Shown: piece by piece, positions 58,525 to 64,000 of the stretch
Layout of the letters: every line of letters starts with the position of its first letter
Numbering within the stretch: the stretch's first letter is position 1
From: Bacillus sp. SB49
GTDB lineage: Bacteria; Bacillota; Bacilli; Bacillales; Halobacillaceae
DNA: 64,000 nucleotides
Assembly: GCF_000469135.2 (NCBI RefSeq)
Contig: NZ_CP048117.1
Location: 735,001 to 799,000 of the forward strand
Direction of reading: 5' to 3'
Made by a program: the position numbers and the translations under genes
The notes under the pieces: model-generated
Seen by the model: only the letters and a program-made list of their open reading frames with translations
Database searches by the model: none
Told to the model about the DNA's origin: nothing

Positions 58525-59589
58525 ATGTGGTGGAAGCAGCCTTATTACAAATACATAACGGCAGGGATCCTGCTGCTCATTTTTTATTTCTTTCTTGAGA
58601 AGCTGCAATTATTAGAACCATTTAAAACTATTTTTCAAACGCTATTCTATCCCATGTTGATCGCGGGGTTTTTGTTTTATGTGCTGAGGCCGGCTGTTGA
58701 CCTTTTGGAACGGGTGCCCTTCCTTCCGCGTCCCGCTGCTATCCTTCTGCTTTTTGCCTGCATAGGAGGAATAGTCTACACCGGTTTTAAATTCCTGGCA
58801 GAGACGATTAAACAACAGGTAACCGACCTTTCCAGCCTTCCGTCTAAAGTGAAGGATACGGCCGAACATGCCGGCAGGAAGATAGAGGAGAATGATATGG
58901 GTATGGTATCCATGAATTCTATCACCCAGAAGGTGACGAATTATTTCGGTGGAATGACCGAGCAGATCGGCGAGCATCTCACTACCGTGTTCTCCACTAT
59001 TGCGGGGGCTGCCACCGTCATGATCATCGTTCCTTTCGTGCTTTTTTTCCTATTGAAAGACGGGGAGAGGCTGGTGCCGTTTTTGTCTCGGGCCTTCCGT
59101 CCGGAGCATAAGCCGCGAGGAGAAAAGCTGTTGAAAGATTTGGATTACACGATATCATCTTATATACTCGGGCAGGTGACTATAGCCGCGGTAGACGGGG
59201 TGTTGACGTATATTGGGTATCTGCTGATCGGCCTCGATTATGCGCTCGTTCTGGGTGTTTTTCTGGCATTCACTTGTGTCATCCCGTTTGTAGGGCCTGT
59301 CATCGGTTCCATTCCTGCAGTCGTGGTCGCATTAATGCAGGAACCCCAGCTTGCCATCTATGTTATAGTGACCATCGTTGTTGTCCAGCAGTTAGAGAGT
59401 AATCTTGTGGCACCTTATGTTTTTGGGGAACGGTTGAACATTCATCCGTTGACCGTCATCCTTCTTCTTGTCGTGGCAGCTCCTTTGTATGGAATTGTCG
59501 GTATGATTATCGCCGTGCCCACCTACTCTGTAATTAAAGTGTTAATAAAGCACGGATATAGTTTTTATAAGATGTATCATCCTTCCTAG
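58525..59589 (+). CDS. AI-2E/YtvI-family permease-like membrane protein
   Basis: A 354-residue protein with about seven to eight membrane segments: ITAGILLLIFYFFLEKL, TLFYPMLIAGFLFYVLRPAVDLLERV, VMIIVPFVLFFLLKDG, ALVLGVFLAFTCVIPFVGPVIGSIPAVVVAL and VILLLVVAAPLYGIVGMIIAVPTYSV. The GPVIGSIP region is the family mark. Exporters or Na+/H+ antiporter-like roles are known for some members. ATG 58525 has AGAGGAG 9 nt upstream. An ATG at 58423, about 14 nt after GGAGGAG, would add 34 residues not typical of the family. Confidence 0.85.
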   Translation: MWWKQPYYKYITAGILLLIFYFFLEKLQLLEPFKTIFQTLFYPMLIAGFLFYVLRPAVDLLERVPFLPRPAAILLLFACIGGIVYTGFKFLAETIKQQVTDLSSLPSKVKDTAEHAGRKIEENDMGMVSMNSITQKVTNYFGGMTEQIGEHLTTVFSTIAGAATVMIIVPFVLFFLLKDGERLVPFLSRAFRPEHKPRGEKLLKDLDYTISSYILGQVTIAAVDGVLTYIGYLLIGLDYALVLGVFLAFTCVIPFVGPVIGSIPAVVVALMQEPQLAIYVIVTIVVVQQLESNLVAPYVFGERLNIHPLTVILLLVVAAPLYGIVGMIIAVPTYSVIKVLIKHGYSFYKMYHPS

Positions 59590-59597
59590 TTCAATAG

Positions 59598-59637
59598 AAA
59601 CCGAGTATTCCTTATGAAGGAGTACTCGGTTTTTTTG
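59598..59637 (+). terminator. Intrinsic terminator of the AI-2E-type permease gene
   Basis: AAACCGAGTATTCC / GGAGTACTCGGTTT followed by TTTTTG. Confidence 0.92.
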
Positions 59638-59684
59638 TCTTTTCGTAAAATAAGAAGAAAAAAGAAGAATCTTCTAATCTACTG

Positions 59685-59713
59685 TTGAATCTTTATGCAA
59701 TGGAATGTATAGT
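59685..59713 (+). promoter_or_regulatory. Promoter of the yjiH-like gene
   Basis: TTGAAT (59685-59690), 17-nt spacer, TATAGT (59708-59713), about 45 nt ahead of the ribosome site. Confidence 0.6.
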
Positions 59714-59764
59714 TATTTAATATTGATACTATATATATGTGATTGAACATAGAGGAGGACCAGT

Positions 59765-61153
59765 ATGGCTATTGAAAATACAAAATCTACAGAAACCCTG
59801 CAACAGACTAATTCTTACACGACTAAACAATGGTTAAAGTTCCTCATTCCTTCTTTTATAGGTGTTCTTTTGTTCATGGTACCTATTTCTATTGGTGGAA
59901 AAGTAACCATTGGTCTCGGGATCATGGCGGATGCTCTACAGGGAGCCTTTTCCGAACAAATTCCTTTGTTTATGACAGTCATTATCTGTCTATCTGCTGC
60001 AGGCAGCATTCTGGTGAAACTGCTTCCTGAAGAGGGGATTCGTTCTGGAAATGTCGTTGCCCATTTATTTGATGTCGGTCCTTTCTGGGCGTCTATGCGG
60101 GTTCTTGGAGCGGTATTCGCAGTCTTGACGTTGACAAGTGCAGGACCATCTATTATTTCTTCGGAACTTACCGGAGGGGTCGTGCTTTTCGACCTTGTAC
60201 CGGTGTTGATGGTCTGGTTTCTTTTTGCCAGTCTGTTTATGCCCCTGCTGTTGGAATTCGGTTTAATGGATTTGATCGGTACAGTTGTCCGGAAAGCGAT
60301 GTACGGCTTATTTAAGCTTCCGGGACGTTCATCTGTGGATGCCATTGCCTCCTGGATGGGTAGTGCGCCGGTCGGGGTGTTATTGACGACCCAGCAATAT
60401 GAGAAAGGGTATTATACAAAGCGCGAAGCTAGTGTAGTCGCGACTAATTTCTCGATTGCCTCCATTGCTTTCAGCCTTGTCATCGCAAAGTTCCTTTCCA
60501 TTGACCATATGTTCGTACCTTTCTATTTTACAGTCGTCGTCTGTGGTTTGGTAGCGGCTGTCATCTGCCCAAGAATTCCTCCACTGTCTAAAAAGAAAGA
60601 CACGTATTATGAGCCTGCTGGTAAACAGATCAGTGAAGATGTTCCAGAAGGTGTTTCGTCGTTCCGATGGGGACTGGAGAAAGCGGTAGAGAAGGCGGAT
60701 GAAGTGAAGAGCGCTGGTCAAGTCGTGAAAAAGGGTGTCTATAACGTTGTCGATATTTGGTTTGGATTAATCCCCCTTGTTATGGCGCTTGGAACCGTTG
60801 CGTTAGTGGTGGCTGAGTTTACACCGGTCTTTACTATTCTTTCTTATCCATTCGTACCAATTCTTAACTGGCTGCAGATTCCAGAAGCCTACGCAGCAGC
60901 TCCTGCCATGATTGTCGGTTTTGCGGACATGTTCCTTCCATCTGTCATTGGGAGTGGAATCGAATCAGAACTGACTCGATTCGTCATTGGTGTTATGAGT
61001 CTGACGCAGTTGATCTATATGTCGGAGATAGGTATTCTGTTGATTAAATCCAAAATTCCTATACATTTCTTTGAGCTGTTTGTGATATTTTTACAGCGTA
61101 CGATCATTACACTTCCGATAGCAGCTTTGTTGGCGCACATCTTATTCTTTTAA
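59765..61153 (+). CDS. yjiH: YjiH-family membrane protein with nucleoside-recognition (Gate) domains
   Basis: A 462-residue membrane protein. The N-terminal LKFLIPSFIGVLLFMVPISIGGKVTIGLGIMADAL and the later VDAIASWMGSAPVGVLLTTQQYEKGYYTKREASVVATNFSIASIAFSLVIAKFL are typical of YjiH. The second Gate-like repeat is WFGLIPLVMALGTVALVVAEFTPVFTILSYPFVPILNWLQIPEA and FADMFLPSVIGSGIESELTRFVIGVMSLTQLIYMSEIGILL. The substrate is not known; a nucleoside or amino-acid-derived solute is suspected for relatives. ATG 59765 follows AGAGGAGG. Confidence 0.88.
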   Translation: MAIENTKSTETLQQTNSYTTKQWLKFLIPSFIGVLLFMVPISIGGKVTIGLGIMADALQGAFSEQIPLFMTVIICLSAAGSILVKLLPEEGIRSGNVVAHLFDVGPFWASMRVLGAVFAVLTLTSAGPSIISSELTGGVVLFDLVPVLMVWFLFASLFMPLLLEFGLMDLIGTVVRKAMYGLFKLPGRSSVDAIASWMGSAPVGVLLTTQQYEKGYYTKREASVVATNFSIASIAFSLVIAKFLSIDHMFVPFYFTVVVCGLVAAVICPRIPPLSKKKDTYYEPAGKQISEDVPEGVSSFRWGLEKAVEKADEVKSAGQVVKKGVYNVVDIWFGLIPLVMALGTVALVVAEFTPVFTILSYPFVPILNWLQIPEAYAAAPAMIVGFADMFLPSVIGSGIESELTRFVIGVMSLTQLIYMSEIGILLIKSKIPIHFFELFVIFLQRTIITLPIAALLAHILFF

Positions 61154-61167
61154 GCTAACAAAATACA

Positions 61168-61203
61168 GAAAAGCGCAGCTGTGCTCAGCTGCGCTTTTCT
61201 TAT
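61168..61203 (+). terminator. Intrinsic terminator of the yjiH-like gene
   Basis: A perfect 14-bp stem, GAAAAGCGCAGCTG with its complement, around TGCT, followed by TTATTTATTT. Confidence 0.92.
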
Positions 61204-61469
61204 TTATTTATATATAGGGGAGGTCATTACATCCATAGCTTTCGATTTTCACCTATATCTTTAGGGGGTAATTGGTAGTTTTATATCCGTGCCTGTTTTG
61301 CAGGAAAGGGAACTTTTCTTTTGTTACATTTCCATTTTATTACTTATCTATGTTTACCAAGTTCAGAAGGAGAGTATATAGGTAGTAAATGATGAGCTTA
61401 TTGAGAAGTATATAAAGGAGAGTTCGAGCTAGCGAAAGGATGCATCATAATTAATGAGGTGAAAGATCA
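61204..61469. other. Intergenic region before the GNAT gene
   Basis: No gene, strong promoter pair or repeat was found. The sequence is A+T-rich apart from GTGCCTGTTTTGCAGGAAAGGG near 61289. Confidence 0.3.
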
Positions 61470-61964
61470 TTGGAAGTGAAAATTGTAGAAGTGGAGAGAA
61501 GGCATCTTAGGTCTTTACATAGGTGGGAGATGGATGAGGAGTTACAGCAAAAGACTGGGGTGGATGTCCCGAGAACCTATCAGCAGTTTCTGCAGTCATA
61601 TGATTTGTACTTTAAGGGAGAAAAGCCTGATTTACTCCTTAAAGCCATCGAATGCGACGGAGAAATTATCGGTAAGGTAGAATTGTATCGCGCTAAAGAC
61701 CGCGATTATATTGGTATCGTCCTCGGTGATCGGCAGCGGAGCGGGATAGGTACAAAAGCTTTGCAGCAATTTATTGAAATCATCCATTACCGATATGGTA
61801 TTTCTAACATATTTGCAGAAGTATTCGAAGATAACGACCAAAGTCTGCGGTTCTTTCAGAAAAATGGCTTTGAGTTCATCGGTGAGGAGGTAGTGGAATG
61901 GTTCCGCGGGAAACCACGAACATTGATAACATTGAAGAAAAACGTAGAAGAAGCTTTCCGGTAA
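61470..61964 (+). CDS. GNAT-family N-acetyltransferase, RimJ/RimL-like
   Basis: A 164-residue acetyltransferase. The fold reads LRSLHRWEMDEELQQ, IGKVELYRAKDRDYIGIVLGDRQRSGIGTKALQQFIEI (acetyl-CoA loop Q/R-x-x-G-x-G) and VFEDNDQSLRFFQKNGFEFIGE, the RimJ/L-type ending. The acceptor is unknown. TTG 61470 has GAGGTGA upstream; GTG 61476 is an alternative. Confidence 0.9.
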   Translation: MEVKIVEVERRHLRSLHRWEMDEELQQKTGVDVPRTYQQFLQSYDLYFKGEKPDLLLKAIECDGEIIGKVELYRAKDRDYIGIVLGDRQRSGIGTKALQQFIEIIHYRYGISNIFAEVFEDNDQSLRFFQKNGFEFIGEEVVEWFRGKPRTLITLKKNVEEAFR

Positions 61965-61990
61965 TCTCCTAGACGGAAAGCTTCTTGCTC
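61949..61990. terminator. Bidirectional terminator between GNAT and rsbR-like genes
   Basis: AGAAGCTTTCCG / CGGAAAGCTTCT around a 13-nt loop. The 5' arm lies inside the end of the GNAT coding region. Confidence 0.75.
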
Positions 61991-62009
61991 GTCTTTTCGA
62001 TACACTGCC

Positions 62010-62828
62010 TCAAGCGTCATTAATGGTAACAAGCGCTTGTTTTAAGTCGTTAAACGTTTCTAGGTCTTTGAAATTCATGCCTGATTGTATCGCAGCAATG
62101 GCCATTTCTGTGCGAATGCCGGTGAGCACTGTTCTAGTTCCCAGTAATTTAATCGTCTTCGTCAAATTAAATAAATCGTTGATAAAGACGTCATCGAACG
62201 TAGCTATCCCTGAAAAATCGATAAAAAGAAGACGGAGGCTGTGCTCTTTTACTTTGTTCAACGTATGTTCCTTCACGATGTCGAATCGCTCCGGAGAGAA
62301 TTCGCCCACAAGAGGAAGGACGGCCTGAAATTCATCGATGAGAACGACGGGAGTGGAAATTTCATTTAAATGGTTTTCCATTTCCGTATGTTCTTTTTCT
62401 TTCGTCCAATTATAATTCGCGGTCGTCGCACGAATTGCTGCATCAAATGCTGCGACGATTTCCTCTGTTACGAGAAAGCCTTCATCTACTTTTGCTTCAT
62501 AAATAAATTCTGATTTCCTCATATGTCTGATCAAGGCTAAGCGGAAAACACTTAACACATCCACGGTTTGTTTTAGCAGGATACCTTGAGAATATAAATA
62601 GTTCTCCATATCATAACCGATTTCGGCAGCATTCGTTTCGTCTGGGTGCTGTAATAGACTTTTCGCAACGCGATCGAGTAGCAGGCGGAGCATTTCGAAG
62701 TGGTAATTCAATTCTGATTCTGTATATTTGATCTGCAGCTCGTCCAATGTTTTTGGTAACAGTTCATTTACTAATGTGGTCTGATTGTCCGCTAAGTATT
62801 GAGCAAAACGCTGATTCAGTGCCGTCAT
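62010..62828 (-). CDS. RsbR-family stressosome paralogue (N-globin-like + STAS)
   Basis: A 272-residue protein with an all-helical N-terminal sensor half (about 1-135) and a C-terminal STAS domain: STPVVLIDEFQAVLPLVGEFSPERFDIVKEHTL, LRLLFIDFSGIATFDDVFINDLFNLTKTIKLLGTRTVLTGIRTEMAIAAIQSGMNF. RsbR proteins build the stressosome with RsbS and RsbT, which releases sigma-B. The STAS segment has DD where RsbR/RsbS usually have the phosphorylated DT/DS. That would mimic or bypass phosphorylation, though the alignment is from memory. No rsbS or rsbT is nearby. ATG 62828 follows AAAGGAG. Confidence 0.88.
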   Translation of the reverse strand: MTALNQRFAQYLADNQTTLVNELLPKTLDELQIKYTESELNYHFEMLRLLLDRVAKSLLQHPDETNAAEIGYDMENYLYSQGILLKQTVDVLSVFRLALIRHMRKSEFIYEAKVDEGFLVTEEIVAAFDAAIRATTANYNWTKEKEHTEMENHLNEISTPVVLIDEFQAVLPLVGEFSPERFDIVKEHTLNKVKEHSLRLLFIDFSGIATFDDVFINDLFNLTKTIKLLGTRTVLTGIRTEMAIAAIQSGMNFKDLETFNDLKQALVTINDA

Positions 62829-62859
62829 AATAGACTCCTTTCTAAAACCTCTTTTTCTT

Positions 62860-62884
62860 GTACCCTATTTTATACCAATATAAC
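62860..62884 (-). promoter_or_regulatory. Possible sigma-B promoter of the rsbR-like gene
   Basis: On the minus strand, GTTATA (62884-62879; consensus GTTTAA), 13-nt spacer, GGGTAC (62865-62860; consensus GGGTAT), giving a leader of about 25 nt. Confidence 0.35.
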
Positions 62885-62911
62885 TTATTTGTATAATATT
62901 CATAGAAGATA

Positions 62912-62939
62912 CGAAAAGCCCCTGCTTTTAGCAGGAGCT
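62912..62939 (-). terminator. Intrinsic terminator of the FG-GAP-like gene
   Basis: On the minus strand, AGCTCCTGC-TAAAA-GCAGGGGCT followed by TTTCG. It overlaps the stop codon. Confidence 0.75.
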
Positions 62940-63678
62940 ATTCATTGACTGCCGTTCCTAAGACGGCGGCATACTGATTGTCGAAGAAGGGGGAGAAGTG
63001 GTTGTCTTTCCAACTTAAAGGTGTCTGCATGAGACCGAGTCCATCTGCATTGTATTGCCCGATGATTCGCTGCAGAGCATATAATTCATAAATTCCATCT
63101 CCGTTGAAATCAATAGGATAGAGCTGGTTAAGTCCGGAAACAGATCCTGTAAGCGGTTGTTTCAATGCGCCGTCTTCATTATAAATGTCCGCTAAATATT
63201 GTTTGTCCCTATTGCTGAGGTCGATCATAAAGGATAAGTGGAGCGTGTTATTGATGACTTCAACCAAATAGTTATCCTTATAGGTAACGCTGTAGTCAAA
63301 TGTTTGATCAAACACTTCATAATCGAAGAGAAGCCGGGGGTGATTGGCTAGGAAGGAATAGATATAAAAATACCCAAATCCTCCACTCCCTCCAGAGTCC
63401 ATACTTACCAGGATGTCATCTGTACCGCTTCCTGTGAAATCTCCGAGGAAAAGACGCGGATTATAGCCTGTATTGGTCTTTAAAGGGATTGAGTGAAACT
63501 TGTTGTTTCTGCCATCCTGAATGACGAGTGTAATGTTCGTAATATAGGGGCTGTCGGGTGTTTCCTGCCCGACAAGATAAACTTGGTCTTCGAGGGAGTC
63601 CCCGTTAACCTCTCCTTGAGCATAAGAATAGATGGAAGAAGTATAGTGGTTCTGTCGGTGATATACGTATGGGTGCAT
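62938..63678 (-). CDS. VCBS/FG-GAP-like protein without a signal peptide
   Basis: A 246-residue protein that starts MHPYVYHRQNHYTSSIYSYAQGEVNGDSLEDQVYLVG. It has three Asp/Gly-rich calcium-type loops: EVNGDSLEDQVYLVG (about 20), DFTGSGTDDILVSMDSGGSGG (about 80) and DFNGDGIYELYALQ (about 195), spaced as in beta-propeller FG-GAP repeats. No signal peptide or membrane segment. Related proteins occur in Bacillaceae with unknown role. The start at 63678 has CGGAAGG about 10 nt upstream; TTG 63720 is less likely. Confidence 0.75.
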   Translation of the reverse strand: MHPYVYHRQNHYTSSIYSYAQGEVNGDSLEDQVYLVGQETPDSPYITNITLVIQDGRNNKFHSIPLKTNTGYNPRLFLGDFTGSGTDDILVSMDSGGSGGFGYFYIYSFLANHPRLLFDYEVFDQTFDYSVTYKDNYLVEVINNTLHLSFMIDLSNRDKQYLADIYNEDGALKQPLTGSVSGLNQLYPIDFNGDGIYELYALQRIIGQYNADGLGLMQTPLSWKDNHFSPFFDNQYAAVLGTAVNE

Positions 63679-63750
63679 GAGCATCAAACCTTCCGAAGGC
63701 ACTTTCCATACCATATGCAATCATTGATTGGTATGATCATAAAAAATGTA

Positions 63751-63782
63751 AAAATAAAAAACCCCGGATTGGCCGGGGTTTC
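63751..63782 (-). terminator. Intrinsic terminator of the partial right-edge gene
   Basis: On the minus strand, AACCCCGG-CCAAT-CCGGGGTT followed by TTTTATTTTT. Confidence 0.88.
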
Positions 63783-63784
63783 CA

Positions 63785-64000
63785 TTATAATCGGTGAAAT
63801 CCTTCTTGTTCCAAGAAGTTGGCTGCCTCTTTATAGGTATTGAAAGCCCCTTCCAACTGTTCATCCGCATACACGTGATACCCATCTTCTTCCCGCATCA
63901 ATACAAGGGATTGGTCGTAGTCATTCAACCATTCCTCCATAACCGGGTTCTTCTCAGCAGGAGAGAGGGAGAGAGAGTCAATGGAACGGCGGATAAGAGA
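63785..64000 (-). CDS. Unknown protein, C-terminal part (truncated by the window edge)
   Basis: The frame is open from the right edge for 71 codons to TAA at 63787-63785, followed by a terminator. The visible text is charged and partly helical (SLSLSPAEKNPVMEEWLNDYDQSLVLMREEDGYHVYADEQLEGAFNTYKEAANFLEQEGFHRL). I do not recognise a family. The start lies beyond the window unless ATG at about 63940 is used. Confidence 0.6.
   Translation of the reverse strand, partial: SLIRRSIDSLSLSPAEKNPVMEEWLNDYDQSLVLMREEDGYHVYADEQLEGAFNTYKEAANFLEQEGFHRL

Noticed and set aside
1-64000. CRISPR arrays, tRNA/rRNA genes, insertion sequences, integrases or phage genes
   Set aside because: None was seen on either strand: no regularly spaced repeats, no transposase or integrase motifs, no CCA-ending clover-leaf candidates. 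Accessory character is limited to scattered single genes.

Overview
The window looks like a chromosomal segment of a low-to-moderate G+C, spore-former-type Bacillaceae, most likely a moderately halophilic genus close to Halobacillus, Pontibacillus or Virgibacillus. The evidence is TnrA, MelREDCA, SipW/TasA, NagZ/NamZ and a YkoW-type MHYT-PAS-GGDEF-EAL protein, Bacillus-type ribosome binding sites (AGGAGG, with many TTG/GTG starts), S-box and ykkC riboswitches, and acidic extracytoplasmic proteins. The genus is inference. No rRNA, tRNA, CRISPR array, insertion sequence or prophage was seen.

Layout. (1) 1-7638: a tightly overlapping cobinamide/B12 salvage operon: btuF (partial), btuC, an ABC ATPase fused to CbiZ, cbiB, cobD, cobU, cobS, cobC and a short CobU-like gene. 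(2) 7800-9693: brnQ-type branched-chain amino acid carrier (minus strand) and a cold-shock protein gene with a consensus promoter and a leader of about 124 nt. (3) 9746-15628: melR-melE-melD-melC-melA, an alpha-galactoside regulon with a cre site and two copies of a probable MelR operator. (4) 15739-18434: a YkvA-like protein and an orphan Z1-domain ATPase. (5) 18598-25793: a probable biofilm region with a c-di-GMP protein (MHYT-PAS-GGDEF-EAL), an orphan NarL-type response regulator, a TapA-like protein, SipW, a TasA/CalY fibre protein and an M4 metalloprotease. (6) 26033-31690: SurA-N/PrsA-like lipoprotein, ABC exporter, AraC regulator, PhzF protein, and a MerR-HTH/coiled-coil protein with a palindrome in its promoter region. 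(7) 31710-32528: guanidine-I riboswitch and a paired SMR guanidinium exporter. (8) 32657-42078: secreted endonuclease I, Bcr/CflA efflux pump, a CBS-domain membrane protein, a chemoreceptor preceded by a sigma-D-type promoter, a DUF2207 protein and a CAP-domain protein.

(9) 42590-45276: GntR (YtrA-type) ABC operon. (10) 45461-48173: SsuABC/NitT-type importer of unknown substrate. (11) 48242-49783: SAM-I riboswitch controlling an NhaC-family permease, the predicted methionine transporter MetT. (12) 50126-53647: cre site, then nagZ and namZ for muropeptide recovery. (13) 53787-57554: DASS symporter, MFS transporter, CHY zinc-finger protein, YceI protein. (14) 57705-58370: an fbp-tnrA operon with a TnrA box centred near -50. 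(15) 58525-64000: AI-2E/YtvI-type permease, YjiH protein, GNAT, RsbR paralogue with a possible sigma-B promoter, an FG-GAP-like protein and a truncated unknown gene.

Most genes are recognisable Bacillaceae housekeeping or accessory functions. The least explained parts are the biofilm region with its unusual order, the orphan Z1 protein, the palindrome-controlled coiled-coil HTH protein, the sigma-D-linked 53-residue ORF before the chemoreceptor, and the 54-codon ORF inside the mel operon. Coordinates of starts were chosen by ribosome binding site spacing; where this differs from the longest ORF the entry says so. All family assignments come from reading the translations, without database searches.
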